Part shown: in pieces, positions 39,163-52,356 of the stretch
Layout: every line of letters starts with the position of its first letter
Position numbering within the stretch: position 1 is the stretch's first letter
Assembly: GCA_024472245.1 (NCBI GenBank)
Contig: JANBXD010000006.1
Coordinates: 1,240,001-1,304,000, forward strand
DNA length: 64,000 nt
Source: Beauveria sp. NWAFU-1
Taxonomy: Eukaryota; Ascomycota; Sordariomycetes; Hypocreales; Cordycipitaceae
Reading direction: 5' to 3'
Made by a program: the position numbers and the translations under genes
The notes under the pieces: generated by a model
The model's input: only the letters and a program-made list of their open reading frames with translations
Database searches by the model: none
Told to the model about the DNA's origin: nothing

Positions 39163-42100
39163 ATGAAGCGCAGCCAAGGACGATCCACCGGCGGCAGCCG
39201 CGCAGCTTTTGGCGCCGGGTTCGGTGGCTTTGGTGGGCAGGGTTCGGGCAGCTCCCTCTCATATCTAACCGAACCACCCTCCTTTGCTGCCGTTGCAGAC
39301 CCCAATATTGTCGTCTCTCTGAAGAATGTAATGAAAAAGGACAGCACGACAAAGACTAAAGCTCTCGATGAGCTGCTGGCCTACGTCCAGGCCCACCCCC
39401 ACGACAAGGATGGCGGGGTAGAAGATGCCATCCTCGACGTCTGGGTAAGACACCCTCGCCATGCCACTTGCCTCCAATTGTCGCTTAATTCTTTGCGGAA
39501 AAGCAACTGACTCTTTACTAGACCCAAGTTTACCCCCGCGTATCCATCGACAATGCCCGCCGTGTCAGAGAGCAGTCTCATCAATTACAGTTCGAGCTTC
39601 TCAAGTCGGCGCGCAAGCGCATGGAACGCCACATTCCCAAGGTCGTCGGCGCATGGCTCGCCGGTCTCTATGATCGTGATCGCGCCGTTGCTCGTGCTGC
39701 CAGCGATGGTCTTGGTTCTTTTCTCACAAGCCCTGAAAAGGCAGATGCCTTCTGGAAAAAGTGCCAGCCTCAAATCCTGGCTTTTGCTCTCGAGGCTATC
39801 CAGGAGACTCAAGACAGCTTGAGCGATGAGCGTTCCACAACAAAAGAAGATGCCGAGGCCAAGTACTTCCGAGTCATAAATGCGAGTCTATCGCTCATCC
39901 TTAGACTTCTCCAGCGAATGGATGATTCTGACATGGATCGCTGTCGAGATAGCTATGACGAGTACTTTGCTAGCGACTCTGTCTGGAAAAGTATCACAGT
40001 CGCCGATCCATCCGTGCGAAGAAGCACTTGTCAACTTCTTGTCTCTTGCCTCGATCGCAAACTATCCTATGCAGACTCTGTAGAGTGCAGACAGGCCATG
40101 ATTACTGGTGGTCTCAAGACCTCACAGGTGGGATCTGCCAACGATTACATCCTTGCCCTCGCCAAACTTACCAAAGATCACCCGGACATGTGGGAAGCTT
40201 CCACTAAGAGCAAGAAGTCTTCAACAGCACGACTACACGCATTCATTGCCAAAGGTTCACAGGGCAGTCGTGCAATTTTCTGGGAGTCTTTAGATACTCT
40301 GTTGTCTCTACTTCCTTGCAGTGTCGTCAATCTAGACTCAGAATCTGAGCTGCTGAATTCATTGCGTTCCGGAATCGAGCACCGAGAAGAGCCCCGTTCC
40401 AACGCGGAGCTCGCTTGGAAATGCTATTCAAACGCTGCCCAACGAGCGCTCCAGTCTTTGAACGAAACTGACGCATGCGAATTGGTCAAGTCTCACACAT
40501 TTCCTCTCCTTGAAAACTTTTTATATCCCCCTGCTGGCCGCAGCTCATCTATTGGTCTAAGTACTTTGGGTGACATCTATGGCGCTGTAACTACCTCGTC
40601 TCCTGCAATTGCTACCGCCGTAGGAGAGGAGCTTACTCGACTGGGTGCAAAGTTTTGCACGCACTTGTCTGGCTCCCTTCCCAGTGTTTCGAAAGAATAC
40701 CAAAGCTCTCAAGAAAAGGTTGGGGAAGAAGGCCGTCGCTGGTTCCAGCTTTCAAAGGAACTGCACCAGCGCTCCAAGCCAGGCATTTCATCAGAACTAG
40801 TCGATCAACCCTCTCTTACTATCATCTCTCAATGCGTGTCGCTTCTGGAGAGCCGAAACATGAAGCCATTTGGTGCTGCAAGAACGTTGGAACAAGCTCT
40901 TCGCTCTGCGCCTCATCTGTTTTCAGGAGATGCTGGCGTCCGCATTTCCAATTTCTTCCTCGCTGCCGCCGAAGACTACATGGACAAATTGGTGGAGTCA
41001 TCCTCAGCCTCGATACTTTTGACTTGCTTGGACTTGTCGTCTTCCATAGAAAATCTCAGCACCTTGTACAAGTCTACTTGGAGAGCCTGGGTAAATGAGA
41101 CGCTTTCACTAACACCAGGCGAACGTCGTAACGACGTTCTGGCCGGCCTGATCTCGCAAAAGGCTGCTGCAGACCTTGCCAAGTCTAATCAAGCTGTGCA
41201 AGCTCAAGTTCTGGAGCAGGCAACTGCAGCTGTAGACGGTGCAGGTGGCAGCAAGAGTCTTTTGGCAGCAGCTGTCAGCTCCGGCACTTTTTCTAGTGAA
41301 CACATTCAGACACTTGCCAAACATGCGGTCGACGTGCTGCAACAGAAGCCTAGCGCGGGACCTCTCGATATCCTGGCAATCGTGGCTAGCGAAAATCCAG
41401 AACTTCTCTCCGAAAACGATGATATACATACCTCGTTAGTCGCCGTTCTGCTTGGCTTGTCTGAGCTCGACGGAAATGCGTCTGTTGCTGGCAAAGCGGC
41501 CAAGGTCCGCGCTCTCATGGATCAGCATATCGATGGCAAGCTGCCCACGGTCGGCATCATTTTATCCAATCTCGAACGTGCAACCCCCCAATCACTCGAG
41601 TAAGTGCCTCAATAGCACTACTATAGACTTCTTCTAACGATCGCAGCATCGAAACTCTGGTCAAGCAGGCCAAAGAAGCTAGTTTCACTGCCGTACCTTT
41701 AGAAAACTTGCTTCCGAGCACCAACATTTGGATGGAGCAGCTCAAGCCATTCTTTGATCTACCCATTGACCCGGTTCTCTCCATCAGCAGCCCTATTGGC
41801 GGAGCAACTACCTTGTCTAATTCATCTCCCACTCTTACCAAAAAGACCCTCCGCGTACCCCGTGACAGACGCGGACGCTCTGTTCCCGCACGAATGGCCA
41901 TTTACCTGTCACTGCTGACCTCCGAGGGAATCGACCTAGCCAAGCTCCCTTCAAAATTCCTAGTTGAGCTTCTATACCTCCAGTGTATAACTGTCCAGCT
42001 CATCTCGGATCAAATTACGCTTGGGGATAGGAACGGTCTTTTCTTCAACCTCGATAGCGAGGAAAGCATGCGCGAAGCGGACACCGTAATCACCTCTCTA

Positions 42101-44131
42101 CGATTACTACTCAACAAGTACACAGCAGAGAAGGAATGGTGGGTGACTGGAAAGGGAGACTCCGAAACAGAAATGATTCGCGAGCTGGCCAATCTTTTGG
42201 TCCAGCAGTCGAAGTCGCTTTCGCCCTCAGCTTCTTACAGTTCCCGGGCCCTTAGCGAACTTCTCCAAGCAACTGCAGAAGCGCAAGGCTTGACTTCTTC
42301 TCTGGAAGAGCATTTCGTCAAATCCGAGAATCTCAAGTCTACCTCTGACATTGTTCTGGTCAGTGCTGCCATTCTCGCGGGACTTGGCGAGTCTCTGCAG
42401 ACGTCGAAGCAAATCAGTAACTTTTGCAATCGGCTTGTTAGCGACGTGGCCGGTGCATCGGTCGACGGCGAGAGAACAAAGTCGACATTATCGCTCCTCA
42501 CTCTCTGCTCTCGGTTGTACGAATCAGGAGGATTGCCTGTTGCAAACAACCGCATAGTGTTTGCCGTACGTCAGATCACCAGCTGGCTCGAGGAACCTGA
42601 GCTTTTGGATGCACAGATTTCCACCGAGATCTGCCGCGCTCTCGCCAGCCTACTTCCATGCATGAAAGACGTCTATGGCTCGTATTGGGAGAAGACAGTC
42701 ACGTTTTGTCTTGACACATGGCGCAACGAATCTGGATTTGACCTTGAGGACCTGTTGCCGCTGGTGCATGCGTCGCTAAAACTGGGACGGGTCCTCGAAA
42801 CCATTTCAGAGCCAAATGATGACATGGAGGACGCGCTCAAGAATCTTGCCAATGATAAGCCAACAGCTTTGGTGGAGCTTCTGAAGCTTCTCCGTGACGT
42901 GGATGCCCCTGCGGCTGAAATCGTGACCACGGTTTTGTCGAGAGAGGTAGGCAAGATTACGGTGCGTCAAATCCCTGATTTAGGAGATCTATACCCCCTG
43001 GTTGCTTCCGAATCTCGAGACATCCAGACAGCCGCCTTTGATTTACTGCATCGAGCGATCCCTGTGCAGCAGGAACAAGCATCTGTAACCGTGCTGTTGG
43101 ATAAGATGGACGCTCGACTGCCCGACGAACTGCTTTCGCTGCTTCTGGATGCACCCACGCTGGAAGGCTACTCAGACGAGAGTCTCACGCAGTTCCCGCC
43201 GGCTATTCGCTGCCATCTTCTTACCTGGAAGCTCGTCTTTGACGCATTTTCAGGTGCATCATTCAAAGTACGAAATGACTTTGCCGAGAATCTCAAGTCC
43301 AATGACTACGTCGGCCCTTTGCTCGACTTTACATTTGACATGCTCGGTCACTCGGCGGCGCATGCCTTGAATCTGGACAAGGAGAACCTCTCGTCGGAGC
43401 ACATTTACAACTACGATGTTACGCTTGCCGACGCCGACACGCAAGAAAAGAGCATGCAGTGGCTCCTGGTCCATCTGTATTACTTGGTTCTCAAGTACAC
43501 CCCCGGCCTGTTTCGCAATTGGTATATTGACTGCCGGTCCAAGCAAACTCGCATCGCTGTCGAGGCGTGGACGACCAAGTACTATTCACCGCTGATTATC
43601 GGTGACAACCTGGACGAGGTGCAACAGTGGGCGGACTCGCAGGAGCCGCCCGCCGTGGACGAGCAGGAGCTGCAAGTCCGCGTCTCCAAGGCGGCGCGCG
43701 AGGTGACGGCCGGCTACGAGGTGGACGAGTCGCAGGCCTCGATTGTCATCAAGGTGCCCGCCAGCTACCCCATTGAAGGCGTGACCGTCTCGAGCCTGAG
43801 CCGCGTAGCCGTGGCGGACCGCAAGTGGCAGAGCTGGATCATGACGACGCAGGGCGTCATTACCTTTTCCAACGGCAACATTATAGACGGCCTGCTAGTG
43901 TTTAGGCGCAACATTATCGGCGCGCTCAAGGGCCAGTCCGAGTGCGCCATTTGCTACAGCATCATCTCGACGGACAAGCGCATGCCGGACAAGCGCTGCA
44001 CGACGTGCAAGAACTTGTTCCACAGAACGTGTCTGTACAAATGGTTCCAGAGCAGCAACCAAAACACGTGTCCGCTGTGCAGAAACCCGATTGACTACTT
44101 GGGCGCGGACACGCAAAAGAGACGGCAGTAA
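39163..44131 (+). CDS. LTN1: Listerin, E3 ubiquitin ligase of ribosome quality control
   Basis: Exons 39163-39444, 39522-41599 and 41647-44131 give 1614 aa, normal for fungal Ltn1/Rkr1. The N-terminus is typical: MKRSQGRSTGGSRAAFG, then SYLTEPPSFAAVADPNIVVS and a HEAT-like start (LKNVMKKDSTTKTKALDELL). A long alpha-helical repeat body follows. The C-terminus has the RWD-like region and a variant RING, CAICYSIISTDKRMPDKRCT to NTCPLCRNPI. Listerin binds the 60S subunit of split stalled ribosomes and ubiquitylates the trapped nascent chain, with Rqc1/Rqc2 and Cdc48 acting next. The ATG at 39163 was preferred over an in-frame ATG at 38917 because the conserved start begins there. Its stop lies 58 bp from that of the opposing kinase gene. 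Confidence 0.95.
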
Positions 44132-44189
44132 AGATTCGGGGGGGTTGTGGTAGAGAAAAGTATATAGACATGATTTGTCACCTATTAGA

Positions 44190-45407
44190 TTATCGAATGC
44201 ATTTGTATTGTAAGAGCTGCACAATGTTAGCGTACTGCTCGTGACTGGTGGGATCTGTTGTCTAGGACGCACCTCTTTGGCCGTGGCGCGCTTGCTGAAG
44301 CGCACCGTCGACTCGATCATCTCCAGCCAGTCTGTCTCAACGTTCGGCAGTATCTCCCGCCAGGACCTCTGCGGAAAGACGGTCCACATCTCGAACGGCG
44401 ACACCTGGAACTCCCGCGCCTCGGGCCACGTCTCCGGCGTCGGTGTACCCATGGTCTTGAAGATGCTCAGGATCAGACCGAGCTGGTTCCCGTCCTCGCA
44501 CGCGGCGCGCGACTCAAACGGCGGCCTCGCCGGCGTCGACACGCACTCGGCAAGCATGACGCCTAGCGCCCACACATCCACCTCTGTCCCGTACGCTTTA
44601 TTCACAAAGAGCACCTCGGGCGCGCGGTACGCGCCCGTGCCAATGTCGAGAATTTTGGCGGCGGCGGGCTCCGCAGCCGCAGACAGCGTCGGGTGCCACG
44701 CGGTGCCGAAATCGGACAGGTGCGCGGGGCCTTCGGGCGCGTCAAGCAGGACGGCCGAGGGCTTGATGTCGCGGTGAATGATGCCCAGCTCGTGAATGTG
44801 CGCGAGCGCGCGGACCACGTCGGCAAAGATGGCCTTGACGTGCGTCCGCGGCAGGGGTGCTCCGTGCGGCGCGGACTGGAGCAGCGCGTCGAGCGTGAGC
44901 GGCTTGTAGGGGAAGGCGAGGACTTGCTGCTGGGACTGGTCGCGAAAGGCGGAGAGCAGCGGGATGCAGGGCGGGCGGAGGAGGCGCAGGATACAGATCT
45001 CGCGCTGGGGGTCGTGCGGCGGCAGCGGGTGGTGCGTAGTGATGACCTTGAGCGCCGTGGCGCCGTCGGCGGAGCGGTAGACGGTCGAGGTGACGCCGTC
45101 GGCGATGGGGGTGCAGTTGGAGAAGGGGCCGATGCGTGTGTCGCCGGGTGTGGGCGAGGCGTCATCGGCGGCAGCGGCGGCGGCGGATGCCGGGGCACTG
45201 GAGGCGATGGCGGCGTGGCATGCGGCAGTGTAGTCGTCCTTGGAGCGTGAATTTTGAGTATGTGAGGATGTAATACCGGGAGGACTCTGGACTTACCCGA
45301 GATGCCGAATCTGTGTATGCGGCCTGCTCAATGGCCATGGCGGTGCTCATTGAGCCGTCCGGCAGTGCTTCTTGGCTGGGGCGCGTCGGTTGAGGAGTAC
45401 ATGGCAA
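44190..45407 (-). CDS. CDK-like (Cak1-type?) protein kinase with atypical ATP site
   Basis: Exons 45407-45297, 45238-44273 and 44216-44190 give 367 aa. The last exon of 27 nt (LLQYKCIR after RATAKE) is defined by a GTGCGT donor, a GCTAAC branch and a TGCAG acceptor. Without it the frame would run through the LTN1 RING on the other strand, so splicing is clearly right. The ATP-binding Lys (ALKVIT, K101), a Glu (QREICIL, E117), HRDIKP (192), DFG (213) and YRAPEVLF are present. The glycine loop is missing (PIADGVTSTVYRS), and the Asn expected in HRDxKxxN is Ala199. Loss of the Gly loop recalls yeast CDK-activating kinase Cak1. Ala199 may weaken metal binding. Start could also be Met20. Substrate unproven. 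Confidence 0.8.
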
Positions 45408-46341
45408 GGTGGACGGGACGGCTTACATGGATCGCACGGTGCCATAGCGATCAGTCGCAGAGATGGTTGAATGCCAGTCATGATGCGTGGTGGCCATGGT
45501 GGTGTGATGAAGATGCCATGATGGCTGCACTGCGCGGACCTGGCAATGGCAGTGGGGGCGGGCGTTGGGATCACGACAACAAGAAATAGTAAAAGTGGTA
45601 TCAAATGATCGGCTGAATTAAAGTAGATTTGATGGCTTGCACTGTGATTTGAATTTTTGCTTCCACCGTGTTTTCTGATGTAATTTTTGCTTTTTAGCTA
45701 TAAAGTGAGAGACAAACGCAAGGGTTCAAGTGTCGCTGCTGTAGATGCGCTAAAAAAGCTTGCTGGACAGCGCTGTGGAATGCTGCTAACGGTCTCGGCA
45801 GCGCTAGCTCGGAGTGCCGGCAGGCCGCTTTCAGACGCTGAGAGATGGATGTGATGATTGTGGCTCGCTGTAATACTGAAAATATTGAGACGAAAATAAA
45901 TTAGAATAGGAGTTCATCGAGAGTTAGCGCATGATTAAAGCTAATTCATTAATCATGAATAAAGTGAGAATGATTGACCGAAAAAGCACCACTGTTCACA
46001 TCAAGCTCCAGAGGAGCATGGCTCCACAATTACTAGCCCCATCCCAAAGAGAGCTCTTTCCCTCGCCCCCCCAGACCTCCAACAACCCATCCACCATCGT
46101 CATGGTCAAGACTCAAACAAGCACACACCAGCGCGAGAAAGAGTCCCCGTTCCTCTGCGCCTTTCCGTGGGCATCGCTGTCGTCTCGCCTCGACTCTGCC
46201 CCTGTTCGGCCTGCCTCATCGACCTCGTCCTCGTTGCTTGTGTTTTTTTTTCTTTGCACGCCCTAGAGCTACCGAGTATCTGTATTCCCGCCGCCGCCGG
46301 GCGCCGCAGCCAACTCCTTAGAAGAAGGAAAATCCCCCGCA
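45408..46341. other. Divergent intergenic region
   Basis: 0.9 kb between the kinase gene and SYP1. It is AT-rich around 45.6-45.95 kb and C-rich near the SYP1 start. A short plus frame at 45931 is unsupported. Confidence 0.4.
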
Positions 46342-49300
46342 ATGGATGACCTCGCCAGGGCCGAGTACCCGGCCATGCTGGTGCGTCTACTACTTTTTCT
46401 TTTTCCGCGGCTCCTGTGCTGTTGTAGCAATGGCTCAAGGCATGGTTTCGTGGTGTTGGCCTTTGTGTGTCGCTGACTGTCTTGCTTTAGCCGCACCTCC
46501 AGCCGAATCAGGCTGCGCAGGTCCTCAACGACCGAGTCAAGCGCATCGGCAAGGTAAACAACGAAATCGCCGACTGGCTTCAGGTACGACCGCCTCAATC
46601 GCAATCCCTTTGCTTCGATGCGTGCTTCGCTTTGTGTCGGCACAATCATTTCGTCTTCATCGTCGCAATACTAACTGATGTCTCGTCTAGGAGCGCCGTC
46701 GCATCGAAGAACAATACGTCGCCGGTCTGCGCAAGCTTGCCCAATTTAGAGTCCCCAATGCGCAGTCAGAGCTTGGGTATGTCACTGCAACGATCTAAAT
46801 ACCAACCCGTCACATTTATTACATTTTTCATGCTAATCCTGCTGGCGCAGCGCCTTCCAAACGCCGTGGGCTCGCATCATCGGTGCCGTGGAGCGCATCG
46901 CCCAATCGCATCACCAATTCGCCGACGGCATCGAGCGCGACGTCGAGCTGCCCCTCCGTGGCTTCCAGCAGCGAAACGACGTGCAAAATATCCATACAAT
47001 CTCTGCCAACCTGACCAATCTCGGCAAGGACCTCGAGGACGCCCGCCACCAGGCTGACAAGCTGAGCAAAAAGGGCAGCAAGACCAGCGCCCAGAAAATC
47101 GACGCTGCTTCTACGAGACTCGAGTCGGCTCAGCAGGAGTGGGATTCACAGGCGCCTTTTGTCTTTGAGACGCTCCAGGCCCTCGACGAGTCCCGCGTCA
47201 ACCAGCTTCGAGACGTTCTCACGCAGTACCAGACGCATGAGTCCGACCAGGCGCAACGAACACAGACCATTGCCGGCGAGACGCTCGCCGTCACCATTGA
47301 AATTGAAACAGAGTCGGAGATTCGCGGCTTCGTGCAAACCACTGTTGGTGACCGACCAGCCGCTCCCACTAGAAGCTCGACACGACGCTCGTCCGTTGGG
47401 CCTGCTGCAAATAACGCTGTCCAAGCTCCAGCTACGGCGTCTTCTGTCAATCGCGAAACTACTTTGAACAACCACAACAATCTCACCCCTACGCCCTCTG
47501 TTCCGCATTCAGTGCCCGAGGAAGACTCCTTTAATACATCACCGCCACCTCAAAAAGGTATGCAAAATTGCGTGTCTAATACCATTCATGCTATGCACAA
47601 GGGAGCCCCACTGCTAACGTCACCTAGAGTCCAAGCTTCGACGACTCGGTACCATTCTCGGCGGAAGACGTCGCCAGAGTGTCCACGGCGGCTTTGGACA
47701 ACTTGGATCTCAGAAAGCCGGTGCTCCTATTTTCGGGCGCCTTGGCAGTAGCGGCCGTGGCATATCGCCCCGGGCCTCGGCCAGCAACCTCAACGAATCG
47801 TCCAGACTGTCCTCTCTCGCTGAAGATGGACCCGTCTCACCCATCCGCCCCAAGACTGGCGGCGACAGACCTAACGGCCTCGCCGATGTCGATACCGACG
47901 TACCCGCTCTACCGGCCCTGACCGGCTTTAATGGAACCTCGACCGGCCACGCTGAGCCATCATCACAAGCCCCCGCCGCCCAGGTCTCGTCGCCGCAAAA
48001 AGACGCCGAGGGCTTCACCGTCCGAGCGCCCATGGACGATCCGATCAGCGAGGCGCAGAAAGAAGCTGCCAGCGATGATTCTGAGCAGCCGTTCAAGCTG
48101 AGCATACAGAACCAGCCGATTTCCGAGGAAGATCCGGACGAGAAGCAGGCTGCCCTCTCCAGCGTGGCCAACACACTAAAGCTCAATTCGACTGCGCAGC
48201 GCTCCCGCACACTTCGCGGCCGTCGGGATGTCAGAAATACCATTTATAACCCGGCAGGCGGCCTGCCCGAAGCGCTCTCCGACAGCTCCCTGGCCTCCCT
48301 CCCGCCGCCGCCCAGGCCCATTGCGGCCTCCTCGATTCTGACCTCGGAGCCAAGCACCACTGGTGTCTCTGATTCGCAGTCTGTCCGATCGGGCACCTCT
48401 CTCGGCAACTTTGCGCACATTAAACACCCAGACATGCACGAGCCCGGTCTCAACTCGTCCATTATCGAAACCGTATCTGCTCAATTCGAGGACGGCGAGA
48501 TTCAAAGCGTTTCAATTGCTGGAGAAATTGCTTTTGCCTACAATCGCAACGACGCCAACGACAAGAGTAAGAAAACCCAAAACATCACTTCACCTGCATC
48601 CGTGATACTAACTTTTCAAGCCCATGAAACCATTCGTATCAACAACTTTGCCCGTCTAGAAAAGATTGGCCCCAATCGCATCTTTGTGCAAAACGCATCG
48701 ATGGAGCAGCCCGACCAGTTTTCCCTCGATCTCACCCACATCCCCAAGACGTCAACGGCGTTTTCCTACCGCGTCTTTGCCGACGACACCAACAACCCGC
48801 AGGCGCTTAGCGCCTTTGTACCCCTGCTCCTCAAGCCCGCATGGAAGCCCCAAGGCGATAAGCTCGGCCTGCTGCTGCAATACCGGCGCAACCCGGTCTG
48901 CACGCTCCCCTCTAACGGCGGGCCACTCATGCTGCACAACGTCGTCGTCGTCGCCACCTACGAGGGCCGCGCGTCCGGCGCCCAGACCAAGCCCAGCGGC
49001 ACGCACCTCAAGGATAAGCACCTCGTCTACTGGCGTCTCGGCGATGTGACTCTCTCTGAAGACGCCGACGCTGCGCAAAAGCTGGTTTGCCGTGTGATTG
49101 GTGGCGGCGACGGCGCGGAACTTAGGCCCGGGCGCGTAGAGGTCCGCTGGGAGTATGTCTCCTCTGCAGCCGGAAATGCGCCGGCCGCGGCATCGGGCAT
49201 CTCCGTCGCGCGCTTAGTGGAGGATGTCAAGGGCAAGGGTAAAGAGGTGACCGCCGCCGCCGCGAGTGATCCGTTTGCCGACGCCGATGCGCCGGCGGAA

Positions 49301-49372
49301 GAGGGCGCACAGACGTGGTTTGACGTACCTCTGACGAGAAAGCTCGTTAGCGGCAGATATGAAAGCAAGTAA
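46342..49372 (+). CDS. SYP1: Syp1-like F-BAR/muHD endocytic adaptor
   Basis: Six exons: 46342-46380, 46491-46583, 46691-46776, 46851-47557, 47628-48566 and 48621-49372, giving 871 aa. Small 5' exons build the F-BAR start (MDDLARAEYPAML, then VLNDRVKRIGKVNNEIADWL and ERRRIEEQYVAGLRKLAQF). The helical F-BAR domain ends near residue 240. A Ser/Pro-rich linker follows. The C-terminal mu-homology domain, from about 610, includes SVSIAGEIAFAYN and VFADDTNNPQALSAFVPLLL. Syp1/FCHo proteins arrive early at clathrin-coated pits, bind PI(4,5)P2 and cargo, and in yeast also act on septins and polarity. DPFADADAP near the end is a plausible DPF adaptor-binding motif. All five introns are short and GT-AG. 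Confidence 0.94.
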
Positions 49373-49967
49373 TGCAAGTAATGTCACTCTCGGCGGTGTT
49401 TCTTTTCTTTCCTTGTCCACTTTTCTGGTTATTGTTGGTTGTATGCGTTAGGAACGCTTCATATTCTTTTATCAACTGTGCATGGGAGCAGCACGTCGTT
49501 AATTCTTCCCTTTTTTTCTGCACATCACTTTCTAACATCACCGTCTACAGCTTGACAAACCTTGGTTCCCTGCTTCTTCTTTCTGTTTCTTCTTGCACCA
49601 GCAAGACGCACACCTTTTTGTCATCTTTTTGTCGACCCCTTTCGAGCGCCATTAGTTGAAAGCAACCCCGACTCGGGACTTTTGTCCCTCTTCTCGTATC
49701 ATCATTTGTATCATGCAGCCTTGTTGTGTATCGAATAGTTTCTAGAATCAAGAAACATTTTTATAAAGAGAATCGTTATACATCCAATTGATTATATTGA
49801 GATCCATCGTTTTGAGATGACCTGGTAGTTAGTCTCGCCTTCCGAAATCGAGTTCAACGCCCCAAAATATGCTGATATTTGTTTTCCCGTCCCCAGTACA
49901 GAAACATGATACAAATCTTCCAAATTTAAGCCTCACATATCCAGTATACACGCAGTGACACCCGCTT
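49373..49967. other. Intergenic region between convergent genes
   Basis: 0.6 kb, T-rich, containing the 3' untranslated regions of SYP1 and MAD1. No other feature recognised. Confidence 0.4.
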
Positions 49968-52356
49968 CTACTGCTGCTGCTCCTTTGCATTATTGTACTC
50001 CTCGTAGAATTCGAGCGTCAGCGCAGCCAGGAACCCCGGAATGCAACCCTTTTCGCGGACCCAAAAGCCAATCTGGTCGGCGATGCGTTGCGCAAACTTG
50101 CTCTTGGGCCCGCCGCCAACCTTCATGGTGCCGCGCTCGCCGTCAAACACAATCGAGTTTTCGTGCTCGTCCGTCTGCGACGGGTAAAAGGTGCTCTCGA
50201 CGCGCATCTTGCCGTTGGGGATAAACGTCACCGTCCAGCCAAGCGTTGAAAATATGGCTTCCTTGAACTCGTGCGACTTGCTGCCCCAGACCTCCTTGAG
50301 GCGGCGCGCCGACTTTTGCGCCGATGCCGTCTCGGCCTTGGCGGCGGCGATTTCGCGCTCCATGGCACCGAGTACCGATGTGGGAATGTACGCCACCGTC
50401 GTGGCCTTGCCGTGCTTGGACTTGAGCGTGGCGAGGAGGTCCTTGTTTTCCTTGCGCAGCGCGTCGAGCGTCGCGCGCTTGATGGCCTCGTGGTCCGATG
50501 TCGGGTTGGAGCGGAGTGAGAGCACGCGGGTCTGACTTTGTGACTTGGCCGCCGTGAGCTGCTCACGACTGACGCGGAGCTCCTTGGCTTGCATTGCCAG
50601 CTTGGCCTGCAGGCTAGTGAGCTCTTCTTGCAGGCTACGAGTCTTGCGCGTCAGCTGTCCGAGCTGCTCGCTACTGTCATCACTGGCGTGGGGGCGCTTG
50701 GATCCCGCGTGTGGTTGTGGTGTGCTAGGTGCTACGGGAGCGGGTTCTGTGGAGAAGAGTTGAGCATGAACGGTTTCCAGCTCAGTCTTGTAGTTGTCCA
50801 CCAGAGCTTCGAGATCTTGTACGCGATTAGCGCGCACCTCGTCAAACTGCTCAGGCTGCATGGTCTGATCCTCCGTATCAAAGGCTTTGAGCTGAGCACG
50901 AAGGTATTCAACCTCCTTGAGGGCGAGAGCCTTTTGACGCTCAAGACGCATACGAGACTTGTCTGTAGATGTGGCGTTGGCCGACACCCTGGCACTTTCC
51001 AAATCCTCTAGCAGTTGTTTCCTTTCCTGCTCGAATGACTGAATTGTGTTTTGTAGGGCAGTAATTTCGCCGCGCAGAGTCCCAACTTGATCGGCATAGC
51101 TTGCCGTGGTATAGCGCTCTTCTGCCAATGCACGTGCCATCGCTTCCGGGGAATCGAACTCGGCGGCGCCAGTGCTTGTCGAATTATCGAGATACGAGGT
51201 CCATGATCGTCTCTCGTCTTCCAAGCGCTGTCTCTGTAGCCTAGCTTCGGCAAGTTCGGCCTCAAGCATCTCAGCAGCTTCCACTTTGCGTTGCAGTGAC
51301 CTCTTTTCTTCCTCGACTACCTCAACAGCCTTGTTAATAGAGCGTAGGTGCTTCAGCTCGGAAAGCTGGTCACGGTTCGTGCTCTCAAGGGTACGAATGT
51401 GATGCACCTGCTCCGACAACTCGCGTTTTATGGCCTGCATTGTGTCTGCGTCCCCGGCTTGCGCCTTTAGACGCAGCACGTCGGCTTCGAGAGCCGCGAC
51501 CTGCGCATCACGATCCGCGACCTGGGCTTGGGTCCTTCGAAGAACTTCCTCGCGTGCGTCGCCTTCCTGGCTGTGGTCCTCAATCGCTCGCTGTAGTGCA
51601 GCTACCTGCGTTTCCAGGTCAGCAAGCTTCTTCTTGCTGATCCGTTCCGCGTCGTCTTTGGCAATGATCAGATCCTGCAGCTGCTCTTGGGCGAGATTGG
51701 CCTCATCCTGTGCAGCTCGATACTTGCGCTCCATATCCTTGGTAGACTGTTCGCCGCCATCTTTCAGACCATTGAGCTCGGAGCGCATTTCCTCGAGCAA
51801 TGCCTCTAGTCGGTTTTGCGCAGCTTCTGCGACCTGTCGCTTTTGGGACTCATCCTGTTCTCGCCGTTTGGCCTGCTCAACCTTGTTGTTTTGTTGCGAT
51901 AGAGCTATTTCCCTTTCCGAGTCGGCTGTTTGCATGCGGTACTGCAGCGTGCCAATCTCGGCCTTAAGAGACTCGATCTCTCTCCTGTATTTTTCATATT
52001 CGTCGGCATCGGGCGGCGCGAGGTTCTCCTTGATGCTATCGCGAGAGCTCGGCCGTGTCGAGTCGGCTTGGCTAGGGCTGCGCTGGGATGATGCCCGTTG
52101 GTTCGAGTCGGCACCGGTCAGCGGGTTGTGGGACGACTGCTTGCTGACGCGAAAAGACCCGGGCTACAGGCGGTTAGATGCTTTTTTTTTTTTTTGGCGT
52201 GAATGATGCAGAGGTCCATTTTGTGAAGCTTACTCTTAGAAATTGGGGTGCACTAGGCAGTGACGATGTGCTCGCGCGCATTCGTGAAGAAGCCGTCGCA
52301 GCTGTTGCCTGGCGACTTGAGGGACGCTCCCGAGACTGTGGCGTAGTGCGTCTCAT
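49968..52356 (-). CDS. MAD1: Spindle assembly checkpoint protein Mad1
   Basis: Exons 52356-52234 and 52163-49968 (70-bp intron with a CTAAC branch) give 772 aa. It is almost wholly coiled coil from about residue 90 (EYEKYRREIESLKAEI) to 650, with only short breaks. The C-terminal globular part has RRLKEVWGSKSHEFKEAIFS, containing the RLK motif by which Mad1 binds phosphorylated Bub1, and ends in TLEFYEEYNN. Mad1 carries Mad2 to unattached kinetochores and templates its conversion to the closed, APC/C-inhibiting form. The N-terminal exon (MRRTTPQSRERPSSRQ) is basic and disordered. It is divergent from the mannose-1-phosphate guanylyltransferase gene across 0.8 kb. Length agrees with fungal Mad1 (about 700-770). 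Confidence 0.92.

Noticed and set aside
43895..44273. Kinase reading frame continuing through the LTN1 3' end
   Set aside because: A good intron (GTGCGT, GCTAAC, TGCAG) removes it and gives a plausible C-terminus; the extension is antisense to the LTN1 RING.
44602..45198. 198-codon minus-strand Pro/Ser/Arg-rich frame
   Set aside because: Shifted-frame shadow of the kinase gene with no protein character.
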